Positions 6,650 through 14,460 of a stretch of 24,415 nt of DNA are shown here, in pieces. The translations under genes were made by a program, and so were the position numbers. Every line of letters starts with the position of its first letter. Positions within the stretch are counted from its first letter, which is position 1. The stretch comes from Myxococcales bacterium (GTDB lineage: Bacteria > Myxococcota > Myxococcia > Myxococcales > Myxococcaceae). The stretch is from positions 8,343 to 32,757 of the forward strand of contig PMBV01000116.1 in assembly GCA_003153055.1 (NCBI GenBank), read 5' to 3'. The notes below the pieces were generated by a model that saw nothing but the letters and a program-made list of their open reading frames with translations, was not told the origin of the DNA and did no database searches.

Positions 6650-7904
6650 GGTGAGCCTCCTGGTGAAGGCGGAGCACGCGCGAGCCGCCGACGTACAACA
6701 GGGCCGCCGCGGCCATCGCGCCGATGACGACGCCGACCTCGACGATCGACGGCGTGTACGAGAGGAAGCCGGCCGGGTTGCCCTTGAACGATGGCGTGTA
6801 CGAGAACAGCTCGCCCGCGCGACCGACCAGCGGTTTGAGCGACAGCATCTGCCCCGAGATGACGAGGTTGTAGCGCATGACAAACACGCCCAGCATCGGC
6901 AGGGCCGCCGCCAGGGCCAGCGCCTCGGGTTTGTGCCGGGCGGCGCCGAGGAGCAGCACCAGCGGCACCACCAGCCCGAGGAAGATCTCGAAGCCCCAGA
7001 AGCTCACGAACAGAGGCCCGGTCAACGACGCCATCATCACCGCGTGCTGCTGCGGGTGGGTGCCGTACACGCCGGACAGCACCCGCCAGAAGGTGAAGAA
7101 CATCACCACGGCGATGAAGAGCGCCAAGAGCTGCCGCAGGCCATCGAGCAACGCCTCGTGCCCCGGCCGCGGGAGTCGGTCGTTGGTGAAGAAGTCCTCC
7201 GCCCACACGGCGAGAATGAGGAGCGCCGCTCCACACATCAGCGACAGGGCGATGAAGTACACCGGGAGAAAGGGCCCGTACCACGAGGGCCTCCCGTGCG
7301 AGAGGCCGAGCACCGCTCCCAGGTTCGACTGGGCCGCGACCGCGGCGAGCACGCTCACCAGCCCTGCCACCCGGGCCTTGGCGTGATCGCCCATCAGCTG
7401 GAAGGCGAGCTCGGTCGCCAGCACGACCGTGTACAGGCCGTAGAGCGTTCCCATCCACCAGATGGGCGAGCTGGGATTGGGCGAGAGGATCGCCCACTTG
7501 ACCAGGAGGAAGGGCCGCTCGAGCTCCGAGGCGATGACCGAGAAGCCCACCACCAGCAGCACCAGGCCGAGGAAGGTGGCCTGCTTGGCGATGGGGTCGA
7601 AGCGATGGAAGCCGAAGACGTGCCCCAGCGAGCCCACCAGGCACAGCCCCGAGGTCGAGGCGACGAAGAAGATGTAGGTCGCGATGAGGATGCCCCAGGG
7701 GACTTCCGAGGTGGTGCCCATCACGTGGTGGCCCTTGAGGAGCGCCGTGACGACCGCCAGCCCTCCGCCGAGTGCCAGCGCCAGAAGCACCCGCAGGAGT
7801 TGCTTGCCTTTGGCCTGGTGAGGCGCCTCGTCGGGCCCGATAGAGAACAGCGCGGGCGTGTCTTTGAGCGCGCCGAAGTCGATCAGGTTCTTGAACGTAC
7901 GCAT
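6642..7904 (-). CDS. psrC: NrfD/PsrC-family quinone-interacting membrane subunit
   Basis: The 420-residue protein has about ten membrane helices by eye, as in PsrC/HybB-type NrfD proteins. Family features include SVIASELERPFLLVKW, LYGLYTVVLATELAFQ and MRYNLVISGQ. This subunit anchors a molybdenum enzyme complex and exchanges electrons with quinone. A hydrophilic N-terminal stretch of about 35 residues precedes the first helix. A strong ribosome site, AAAGGAGG, lies nine bases before the ATG. The gene follows the Fe-S subunit by 16 bases and overlaps the first YeeE gene, so all are one transcript. Whether quinol is oxidised (polysulfide or thiosulfate reduction) or quinone reduced (sulfur compound oxidation) cannot be told from sequence. 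Confidence 0.9.
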   Translation of the reverse strand: MRTFKNLIDFGALKDTPALFSIGPDEAPHQAKGKQLLRVLLALALGGGLAVVTALLKGHHVMGTTSEVPWGILIATYIFFVASTSGLCLVGSLGHVFGFHRFDPIAKQATFLGLVLLVVGFSVIASELERPFLLVKWAILSPNPSSPIWWMGTLYGLYTVVLATELAFQLMGDHAKARVAGLVSVLAAVAAQSNLGAVLGLSHGRPSWYGPFLPVYFIALSLMCGAALLILAVWAEDFFTNDRLPRPGHEALLDGLRQLLALFIAVVMFFTFWRVLSGVYGTHPQQHAVMMASLTGPLFVSFWGFEIFLGLVVPLVLLLGAARHKPEALALAAALPMLGVFVMRYNLVISGQMLSLKPLVGRAGELFSYTPSFKGNPAGFLSYTPSIVEVGVVIGAMAAAALLYVGGSRVLRLHQEAHHD

Positions 7905-7920
7905 TCGAGTTCGCCTCCTT

Positions 7921-8456
7921 TCACTTGAGGAAGAAGAGCTTGGGGCTGGTGTCTTCTTCGGGCTTGGCGACCTCGACCATCCGGCTCTTCAGTTGCCGGT
8001 GCACCGCCGAGGTGGGGTCGTCGAGATCTCCGAAGGTGAGCGCCGAGGTGGGGCACACCGTCACGCACGCCGGTTGGAGCCCCTTCTTCACCCGGTGGAT
8101 ACAGAAGGTGCACTTGTCGACGTAGCCGTCGGGGTGCAGGTACCGCACCTCGTACGGGCAGGCGATCGATGCACGCCTTGCACCCCACGCACTTCTCCTG
8201 CGTCGACCACCACGATGCCGCCGTCCGCGTAGTGACTGGCGCGGGTGGGGCAGGCCGAGACACAGGGCGCGTTCTCGCAGTGGTTGCAGCGCTCGCTGCG
8301 CGTCTCGACCGACACCGAGGGAAAGGTGCCGCGCTCTTCCTGCACGGTCCAGCAGCGGGCCTCGCCCTGGGGTACTTCGTTCTCGCTCTTGCACGCCAGG
8401 ACACAGGCGTTGCAGGTGACACACAGCTTCTCGTCGACCGTCATTCCGTAGCGCAT
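7921..8456 (-). pseudogene. psrB: Four-cluster Fe-S subunit (PsrB/DmsB type), with two apparent frameshifts
   Basis: A single ferredoxin-like electron-transfer protein is spread over three reading frames. Its four cysteine groups are [33 protein letters not shown]-(A)CP and CTFC...CVTVCP, as expected for the four [4Fe-4S] clusters of PsrB/DmsB subunits. The frame runs from the ATG at 8456 to GIVVVD, shifts near 8201 to read [12 protein letters not shown], and shifts again near 8164 to read [12 protein letters not shown] through to the stop at 7921. Each break looks like one extra base (or two missing). Motifs on both sides are intact and the flanking genes look healthy, so sequencing or assembly error is at least as likely as true decay. 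AGGAGG precedes the ATG by eight bases; the molybdopterin subunit ends one base upstream. Confidence 0.85.
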
Positions 8457-8457
8457 G

Positions 8458-10662
8458 TCAGGCCTCCTGCACGCGGGAGAGGGTGACGAAGTTCACGTTC
8501 ATGCCGGTGCCGCCCATCGCCGGGTCACGCTTCACGCGGGTGATGAGGCGCGAGTCAGCGGCGCCCTTGCGGTAGCCGCCCCGAAGCCGCGCGTCCTCCC
8601 GGCCGAAGCCGTGCACCATGTAGACGCAGTCCTGGCGAATGCGCTCGGTGGCGCGTACCCGAATGGGCCCCGTCTTCACCGAGTCTTGGTTCTCGAGCAT
8701 CACCCGCATGCCTGTCTTGAGGCCGAGCTGCCGGGCCATCTCGGTGTTGATCCACAGCTCGTTCTCTCCCACGATCTCGAGGAGCCTCGGGTTGTTCGTG
8801 GTGCGACTGAACGTGTGCACCGGCGAGCGCCCGAACAGGAGCCTGAAGTAGCCCGGCGGCGGCTCCTCCGGCGGCTCGTACTCGGGCATGGGCGCGAGGC
8901 CCGCGCGGGCCAGTACTTCGCTGAAGAACTCCACCTTCCCGCTGGGGGTCTTGAACTTCATCTCGGGGCCGGGCTCGTAGATGGGCGCCGGCTGGCCCAA
9001 GATGACGCCCGAGCGCTTGAGCTCGTCGAACGACAGCTTGGACTTCTCCATCCGCACCGAGAGGTAGTCCTCGGCGTCCTTCCAGGGGAAGTACTGGCCC
9101 ACGCCCAGCTTGTCTCCCAGGTTTTTGGCGATCCACCAGCCGGGCTTGGTGTCGTACAGCGAGGCCACGGCGGGCTGGCGCAGCGCGACGTAGGGCACGC
9201 GGTACGGGCCGTTCTCCAGGTCGTCGTAGCGCTCGAGGTAGGTGTTCTCGGGCAGCACCACGTCGGCGTACCCCGTCACCTCGGCGGGCATGGTGTCGAT
9301 GGCCACCACGAAGTCGAGCTGCTTCATCACCTCGATGACGTGGGCTGGGTTGGGGAGCGTGAGGGGCACGTTGCAGCCGTAGACGATCCACGCGTGGATC
9401 CGCGCCGGGTCATCGCCCGCTGGCGCCGACGCTTCGCACGCATCGAAGGCGCAGGGGAGCGAGGCCAGGGGAAAGGTGATGCGTGGCTTGGCGGCTTCTC
9501 CGTGAGGCACGGCCGGCCCGGGGTAGCCCGCGACCGCGAGCGAGGAGGGCAAATAGAAACCGCCCTTCTTGCCCCAGTTGCCCAAGAGCGCGTTGACCAG
9601 CGCGATGGCCCTCGAGCGCTGGGTGTCATTGCCGTACCAGACGACATGGCGGCCGGGGTGCACGAGCGAGGCGGGCGCGTTCTTGGCCAGCTCTCGAGCC
9701 GTCTCTCGGATGACGGCGGGCTCGATGCCGGTCTCGACGGAGGCCCACTCCGGGGTCTTGTCCTTCACGTGGGCCTTGAACTCGTCGAAGCCGTGGCCGT
9801 TGGCGGCCACGAAGGCCTTGTCGTACAGCTCCTCGGTGATGAGGACGTTGGCCCAGGCCAGCACCAGCGCCGTGTCGGTGCCCGGCTTGATGGGCAACCA
9901 GTACTTCGACTTGCTGGCGATGATCGAGAAGCGCGGGTCGACGGTGATGAAGGTGGCGCCCTTGGCGCTGGCGGCCGACATGTCCTGCACCGCCGTGTTG
10001 TGCATGTTCTCACCCAGGTGCGACCCGATGAAGGCGATGCACTTGGAGTGGGGCACGTCGATGGTCTCGACCGAGCCCAGCGCCGCCCCGAAGGTGAGCT
10101 CGAAGCCCGTCTCCCGGGGGCCGCGACATTGATCGTTCGAGGGGGCCACGATGGTCGTGCTGCCCAGCGCCTTCACCAGCGTCTTGAAGAAGCCGCCACC
10201 GTGCCCGTGCGAGTACAGCGCGATGCTGGGCGCACCGTACCGTTGCTTCACCTGGGCGAGTCGCTCGGCGGTGAAGGTGAGGGCCTCCTCCCAGCTCGCC
10301 TCCCGCCACTTCTCCTCTGACCCGACGCGGGTGCGAATGAGCGGCCGCTTGAGCCGATCGGGATCGTACAGGGCGCCGATGCCACCGCCGGCGCCGCGGG
10401 GGCACAGCTTGCCGTTGGACAACGGGTGCTTGGGGTTCCCCTCGAGCTTGTAAACTTTCTCGTCCTTCACGTACGCGAGCACGCCGCACTTCCAGAAGCA
10501 CAGCTCGCAGAAGGTGGGCACCACCCGGTCGGGGGTGACGGAGTGGTCCTGCGCCGCCGCGCGAGCCTCCTGGGAAGGCATCAGGCCCACTGCCCCGGTC
10601 AGCCCTCCGATGACGGTGGCGCCAGAGATCTTGAGAAACGTCCGACGGTCCAGTGGCTTCAT
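8458..10662 (-). CDS. psrA: Molybdopterin oxidoreductase catalytic subunit, polysulfide/thiosulfate reductase type
   Basis: The 734-residue protein has a twin-arginine signal (RRTFLKISG at residues 6-14), so it is folded with cofactor and exported to the periplasm. An N-terminal [4Fe-4S] site is formed by Cys52, Cys55, Cys59 and Cys87 (CELCFWKC...LCPRG). Cys179 in [10 protein letters not shown] is in the place of the Mo-coordinating Cys of PsrA/PhsA enzymes. The C-terminal molybdopterin-dinucleotide domain includes [16 protein letters not shown]. These enzymes reduce polysulfide or thiosulfate, or in relatives oxidise sulfur compounds. The exact substrate is not decided by sequence, and tetrathionate or arsenic oxyanion relatives cannot be fully excluded. 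GGAGGAG lies seven bases before the ATG, which overlaps the ArsR-type regulator stop as ATGA. Confidence 0.92.
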   Translation of the reverse strand: MKPLDRRTFLKISGATVIGGLTGAVGLMPSQEARAAAQDHSVTPDRVVPTFCELCFWKCGVLAYVKDEKVYKLEGNPKHPLSNGKLCPRGAGGGIGALYDPDRLKRPLIRTRVGSEEKWREASWEEALTFTAERLAQVKQRYGAPSIALYSHGHGGGFFKTLVKALGSTTIVAPSNDQCRGPRETGFELTFGAALGSVETIDVPHSKCIAFIGSHLGENMHNTAVQDMSAASAKGATFITVDPRFSIIASKSKYWLPIKPGTDTALVLAWANVLITEELYDKAFVAANGHGFDEFKAHVKDKTPEWASVETGIEPAVIRETARELAKNAPASLVHPGRHVVWYGNDTQRSRAIALVNALLGNWGKKGGFYLPSSLAVAGYPGPAVPHGEAAKPRITFPLASLPCAFDACEASAPAGDDPARIHAWIVYGCNVPLTLPNPAHVIEVMKQLDFVVAIDTMPAEVTGYADVVLPENTYLERYDDLENGPYRVPYVALRQPAVASLYDTKPGWWIAKNLGDKLGVGQYFPWKDAEDYLSVRMEKSKLSFDELKRSGVILGQPAPIYEPGPEMKFKTPSGKVEFFSEVLARAGLAPMPEYEPPEEPPPGYFRLLFGRSPVHTFSRTTNNPRLLEIVGENELWINTEMARQLGLKTGMRVMLENQDSVKTGPIRVRATERIRQDCVYMVHGFGREDARLRGGYRKGAADSRLITRVKRDPAMGGTGMNVNFVTLSRVQEA

Positions 10663-11015
10663 CGCGTGACTCCTCCGGCGAGTGGTCGCTGCAGAGGGGG
10701 GAGCGCGCAGTGCTCCATGCAGTCGACCAGGTGGCTCAGCTGTGGCTCATTCAGGTGGTAGACGACCCGGCCGGCCAGGTGCTGGGCCCGCACCAGCCGG
10801 TGCATCCGCAAGATGCGCAGCTGCTGCGAGACGATCGCCTGCTTCGCGGTCAGCGTCTCGGCGAGCTCCGAGACGTTCCGGGGCCCCTGGACCAAGAGCG
10901 CGATCAGCCGGAGCCTCAGCGGGTGAGCCACCGCCTTGAGCACCTCGGCCAGCGCACGGGCCCGGGCTTCGTCAACCACCAGCTTCGGAACGGGCTTGGT
11001 CCGACGGAGTGACAT
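10659..11015 (-). CDS. ArsR-family winged-helix regulator
   Basis: This 118-residue DNA-binding protein has the ArsR pattern: LKAVAHPLRLRLIALL, recognition helix region TAKQAIVSQQLRILRMHRLV, and a wing with GRVVYHLNE. Its only cysteines are Cys99 and Cys103 (DCMEHC) in the last helix, where some family members bind metal or sense reactive sulfur. It lacks the second-helix Cys of SqrR/BigR, so the sensing chemistry, if any, would differ. It overlaps the catalytic-subunit start by four bases, so it probably controls its own operon. No ribosome site precedes the ATG; an AT-rich palindrome lies there instead. Either the mRNA is near-leaderless or translation begins at a downstream GTG. The name ArsR does not imply arsenic here. 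Confidence 0.88.
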   Translation of the reverse strand: MSLRRTKPVPKLVVDEARARALAEVLKAVAHPLRLRLIALLVQGPRNVSELAETLTAKQAIVSQQLRILRMHRLVRAQHLAGRVVYHLNEPQLSHLVDCMEHCALPPLQRPLAGGVTR

Positions 11016-11018
11016 AGC

Positions 11019-11032
11019 GATATTTATATATC
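11019..11032. promoter_or_regulatory. Candidate operator: 14-bp AT-rich near-palindrome
   Basis: GATATTTATATATC is symmetric in six of seven base pairs and begins four bases upstream of the regulator ATG, in a GC-rich genome. Its position and symmetry suit an ArsR-type dimer site, and it may overlap a -10 region. A second inverted pair, ATGAC at 11051-11055 and GTCAT at 11071-11075, is weaker and overlaps the end of the cytochrome gene. Confidence 0.45.
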
Positions 11033-11071
11033 ATCATCACTCACGACGGAATGACTCAACATTAGTATTTG

Positions 11072-12931
11072 TCATCGTGGAGCTGAGGGAGCTCTCAAGA
11101 ACCGAAGCTGCGCACACCAGGCAGACGGCGAGGGCAGCCCGGGGAGGGGGAGCCTCGCCAGCCACATCGGGTCGGTTCCGGGGTGACACTCCAGGCATCC
11201 TCCGACGGTGAGGACGCGCCGCTGCTCCTCGGGTGAGAACGGGCGGGTATCGTCGCGGGTGGTCGCCTCGGCACCGCGGGCTCCGAGGAAGGCGATCCAC
11301 GCATCGGAGGGGAGCCCGTCCTCCTGGCTGCGTCCCCTCGCCGGCTCGAAGGTGACCGTCTGGGAGGCTCCGCTTCGGCTGAAGGTGAGGCGCCCATCGC
11401 CATAGCCCAGGGCGAGCGGGTCGCGATGGCAGCCCACACAGGGTCGGACTTGGCGTCGCACGGTGTGGGCGAAGATCGGAGCGAAGAGCCGCTGGAAACG
11501 AGGCGCGCCGCCATCGACCGCGAGGCTGAGCACCATGCCGGGGGTGAAGGACTCGATGCTGCGCTCGCCTCGGTCAAGGCCGCGAACGCCCAGCGTCGGG
11601 GGGCCGATGGCGCTCGGGCCCGCGGTTTCCACCCATTCGCCGGGGGCCTCCTCTCGGTCGAGGAGATCGAACCTCACCCCGGTGGGATCGAAGCGGGTGT
11701 GGCACGAGAGGCACCTGGGCACCCAGGCTTCGTGACAGGTCGGGCAGGCGAGCCGGCCGTGGGCGCCGTCGCGCGCGCAGGCACGATCAGGCGCCGCCGC
11801 TGCTTCGAGGCGCTCGGTGAGACGGCCGCGCACCCACACCCCACCGTCGACGATCGAGGTCCTCACGAGGGGAAAGCCACCTCGCCGTGTCACCACGAAG
11901 CGCTGCCCCGGGCGGGCCAGACCGTCGCGCTGGGCGAGGCGCAGCGACTCGGGGTCCAGCCGCTCCACCGGCACGCTGGTCGGCGGGCCCGGAGGGTGAC
12001 AGTCGGAGCACTCCACGGCGGCCTGCTCTTCGCGGTGTCTGGCGGTTCGGCCGTCGCCCATCACCTCCCACGAGCCGTGGCAGTCGGTGCAGCCCAGCCC
12101 GGCCTCGAAGTGAACGTCGGCGGCTGCGCGCCACACCCGTCGCCCATCCTCGAGGGTGCGGCTCCGAGGGCTGAGGCCACCGTCGGGCACCGGGCTCGGT
12201 TCACCCTCGTGCCAGCCTTGATAGTTGAGCGACACCCGGCCGCTGCGACTGTGGCACCCGAAGCAGGCGCGATCTCCGACGCGGCTGGTCAGCTGTGGGT
12301 GGGCCAGAGGCTCGAGCTCTGTCGAGGCTCCTTGGTCTCGGCTCGCTCGCCGGGCGAGGTCGCGCTGGGCCTCGTCGTCGTAGTGGAGGTGGCAGGCCAG
12401 GCAGCCGCCACCACGGGTGCGTTCGGTCACCGGACCGGCCTCGGTCTTCACCGCCCCCAGGTGGCAGGAGGCGCACAAGTTCCTCAGGTGGGTGTCAGCC
12501 GGCGAGCGACCCAGAGCGGCGACCGAGGCCTGGGCGCTCTTCCCAGGTTGCTCACCGAACACCCAGCGATCCACGCTCACCACCCCATTCATGGTGGTCA
12601 TGATGTTGGTGTTCAGCCGAAGGGGGAGCGACGGGTGGCACAGGGCCGTCCCACACGTCGTGGGCGCGTCTGAGAGCTGACCGGGGAGTCGCACCAGCCC
12701 GGCGTGGGCCGAGGCGGCGTCCCTCGCGGGGCTCTGACCGCGGTGACACCCGGCACACCCCACGCTCCGGTGGGCCGCCTCGAGGCCCGTGACTCCTCGG
12801 TGGCACCCCTCGCAGGCCTGGCCAGGCACCACCTGCGCGTGGCCGACGAGGCGCTGGAACCCGAAGGCCAGGAGCGCCATCGCTCCGAGGACGACGAGCA
12901 CTATCGCCGCTGGGGCCAGGCGGTGGACCAT
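11072..12931 (-). CDS. Membrane-anchored multihaem c-type cytochrome, 12 candidate haem sites
   Basis: The 619-residue product has an N-terminal membrane helix (residues about 7-28) and then a long periplasmic or external region. It contains 11 CXXCH motifs, at Cys40, 59, 153, 177, 223, 281, 308, 396, 407, 498 and 579. One CX4CH at Cys93 (CGTALCH) is a variant known in cytochrome c3. Twelve haems c are therefore possible. Such proteins carry electrons between membrane quinone enzymes and periplasmic or extracellular partners. The specific family was not recognised. The ATG at 12929-12931 is chosen; an in-frame TTG six bases upstream is possible, and neither has a well-spaced ribosome site. 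It lies 56 bases upstream of the regulator on the same strand, so it may be first gene of the sulfur operon or a separate unit. Confidence 0.88.
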   Translation of the reverse strand: MVHRLAPAAIVLVVLGAMALLAFGFQRLVGHAQVVPGQACEGCHRGVTGLEAAHRSVGCAGCHRGQSPARDAASAHAGLVRLPGQLSDAPTTCGTALCHPSLPLRLNTNIMTTMNGVVSVDRWVFGEQPGKSAQASVAALGRSPADTHLRNLCASCHLGAVKTEAGPVTERTRGGGCLACHLHYDDEAQRDLARRASRDQGASTELEPLAHPQLTSRVGDRACFGCHSRSGRVSLNYQGWHEGEPSPVPDGGLSPRSRTLEDGRRVWRAAADVHFEAGLGCTDCHGSWEVMGDGRTARHREEQAAVECSDCHPPGPPTSVPVERLDPESLRLAQRDGLARPGQRFVVTRRGGFPLVRTSIVDGGVWVRGRLTERLEAAAAPDRACARDGAHGRLACPTCHEAWVPRCLSCHTRFDPTGVRFDLLDREEAPGEWVETAGPSAIGPPTLGVRGLDRGERSIESFTPGMVLSLAVDGGAPRFQRLFAPIFAHTVRRQVRPCVGCHRDPLALGYGDGRLTFSRSGASQTVTFEPARGRSQEDGLPSDAWIAFLGARGAEATTRDDTRPFSPEEQRRVLTVGGCLECHPGTDPMWLARLPLPGLPSPSAWCAQLRFLRAPSAPR

Positions 12932-13034
12932 CTCCAAGTGACACTACTCGACGCCCGCAGTCGAACCAGCGCCCCTGAGGGCGCACACTTGGCGACACGA
13001 GACGTGGAAAGGGAGTGTGCTACGAAGGTCACGA
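12932..13034. promoter_or_regulatory. Divergent promoter region between cytochrome and diguanylate cyclase
   Basis: This gap of about 100 bases separates two divergent genes and should hold both promoters. It contains a perfect GC hairpin, GCGCCC at 12969-12974 and GGGCGC at 12979-12984, with loop CTGA. No convincing -35/-10 or -24/-12 pair was found. Confidence 0.3.
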
Positions 13035-13919
13035 ATGACCGGCGGCGAAACCCGCGTCACGAAGATCACCTCGCTCCATGAGCATTCCGCCGACGGAGCC
13101 GAGTTCTGTTTGGTCGTGCTCTATGGGCCCGATCTCGGGAAGAAGTACGTGCTCCAGGGCGAGGCGTCGTACGCCATCGGGCGCGACGAGAAGAACTTCA
13201 TCTTGGTCGACCTCGACAACGTCTCGCGCCGCCACGCGGAGATCTTCCTGCGCGATGGAAACTTCTTCGTGACCGACCTGGGCTCGACCAACGGCACCTA
13301 TCTCAACGACGAGGAGATCCACGAGATTGAGCCGCTCCGCTCAGGCGACCTGGTGAAGATCGGCGGGGCCATCTTCAAGTTCCTCTCGGGCGACAACATC
13401 GAGGCGCTCTACCACGAAGAAATCTACCAGCTCGCCATCTGCGACGGCCTGACCCAGGTGAGCAACAAGCGCTACCTCCTCGAGTTCCTCGAGCGCGAGA
13501 TGGGCCGGTGCCACCGGTACAACCGGGCCCTCTCGCTCATCATGTTCGACATCGACCACTTCAAGGCCATCAACGATCAGAACGGTCACTTGGCCGGCGA
13601 TCACGTCTTGCGCGAGCTGGCCCAGACCATTCAGAGCCGGGTTCGCAAGGAAGAGTGCTTTGCCCGGTACGGGGGCGAGGAGTTCGTCTACGTGGTGCCC
13701 GAGTCGGGCGCCGAGAACACCCGAACCTTGGCCGAGAAGCTGAGGAAGGTCGTCGAGGCGCACCCCTTCGCCTTCGAGGGAAAGCCGATTCAGGTGACCA
13801 TCTCACTGGGCGTGGCCGACCTCACCGCCGACATGACCGACCTCGGGCAGTTCATCAAGGTGGCCGATCAGAACCTCTACAAGGCCAAGCGCGCGGGCCG
13901 AAACCGCGTCGTTGGCTAG
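13035..13919 (+). CDS. FHA-GGDEF protein, probable diguanylate cyclase
   Basis: The 294-residue protein joins an FHA domain (residues about 25-118: IGR, SRRHAEI, LGSTNGTYL) to a GGDEF domain (about 133-294). FHA domains bind phosphothreonine, so activity may follow Ser/Thr kinase signalling, which is abundant in myxobacteria. The GGDEF domain makes cyclic di-GMP. It keeps FDIDHFKAINDQNGH and the signature GGEEF at 213-217, an active variant. The inhibitory-site motif RxxD reads RKEE, so product feedback may be weak. No signal peptide or membrane segment is visible, so it should be cytoplasmic. The ATG with AAGG six bases upstream is chosen over an in-frame GTG at 13017, whose GGGAG is too close. 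The next gene follows by 22 bases. Confidence 0.92.
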   Translation: MTGGETRVTKITSLHEHSADGAEFCLVVLYGPDLGKKYVLQGEASYAIGRDEKNFILVDLDNVSRRHAEIFLRDGNFFVTDLGSTNGTYLNDEEIHEIEPLRSGDLVKIGGAIFKFLSGDNIEALYHEEIYQLAICDGLTQVSNKRYLLEFLEREMGRCHRYNRALSLIMFDIDHFKAINDQNGHLAGDHVLRELAQTIQSRVRKEECFARYGGEEFVYVVPESGAENTRTLAEKLRKVVEAHPFAFEGKPIQVTISLGVADLTADMTDLGQFIKVADQNLYKAKRAGRNRVVG

Positions 13920-13928
13920 CGCCCCAAC

Positions 13929-13933
13929 GGAGG
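13929..13933 (+). promoter_or_regulatory. Ribosome binding site deciding a GTG start
   Basis: GGAGG stands eight bases before the GTG at 13942. The longer frame begins with TTG at 13912 inside the preceding gene and has no such site, so the GTG is preferred. Confidence 0.65.
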
Positions 13934-13941
13934 CGACCACG

Positions 13942-14460
13942 GTGCGCTCGTACGATCTCCTGCTCCAAGTGCGCGAGCCTCACGCGGTGCTCCAGCTCGA
14001 GGCGGTGATCGACGCGCTCTCGACCCGGGGGCTCACGCGGCGGGGCGAGCAGTGGGCCGTGGTGTTGCCCTCGAGGGAAGTGGAGGTGTCGGCGCTCCGC
14101 GAGGGTGGGGTGCCCATCGCCCTCGAGCTCAGAGTGCCGCTCGACGAGGACCCCAGCGCGCTCGAGGAGGCGATCGCCTGGGCGGTGGACTCAGCCAAGG
14201 CCGTCGAGCTCCGGCTCCTCGACCCGCAGCTCGGCGTGGTCCTCACCGGCCCCAGCTCCGCGACGACCGACAGCTTTCTCCGCGCCGCGCGCTACTCAGG
14301 CGAGCTCGTGGGCGTCTCCGGGGTACACCAAGGCACCACCTTCGGTACCCGAATGCTCCTGGCGGCGGTCGTGTTCCTCGTCTTCCTCTGGGGCGCCTTC
14401 AGGGTCGTCGGCGCGCCCCGGGCGTCGGCGCCGCCCCCCGCGGCTTCTCGGAGCCGGTGA
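13942..14460 (+). CDS. Small tail-anchored protein of unknown function
   Basis: The 172-residue product has a soluble N-terminal domain of about 130 residues with alternating strands and helices (RSYDLLLQVREPHAVLQLEAVIDALS; VELRLLDPQLGVVLTG). One C-terminal membrane helix (RMLLAAVVFLVFLWGAFRVV) and a short Ala/Pro-rich tail follow. The layout suggests a cytoplasmic domain anchored by its tail. No family is recognised. It follows the FHA-GGDEF gene by 22 bases and is probably cotranscribed, so a link to that signalling protein is possible. The last 62 bases overlap the 3' end of the rRNA methyltransferase gene on the opposite strand. Confidence 0.7.
   Translation: MRSYDLLLQVREPHAVLQLEAVIDALSTRGLTRRGEQWAVVLPSREVEVSALREGGVPIALELRVPLDEDPSALEEAIAWAVDSAKAVELRLLDPQLGVVLTGPSSATTDSFLRAARYSGELVGVSGVHQGTTFGTRMLLAAVVFLVFLWGAFRVVGAPRASAPPPAASRSR

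Noticed and set aside
7921..8456. Programmed frameshifting in the Fe-S subunit
   Set aside because: No slippery heptamer or downstream structure was seen and two shifts would be needed; error or decay is simpler.
8455..10320. 621-codon plus-strand open frame
   Set aside because: It is antisense to the molybdopterin subunit, whose catalytic motifs are intact; long antisense frames are common in GC-rich DNA.
10659..11015. Arsenic resistance or arsenate respiration locus, from the ArsR-type regulator and molybdenum enzyme
   Set aside because: No other ars genes are present; the PSR-type membrane subunit, YeeE pair and rhodanese-fold gene point to sulfur.
12969..12984. GC hairpin in the divergent gap as a terminator
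   Set aside because: It lies upstream of both flanking genes and has no T-tract; at best it is a regulatory structure.
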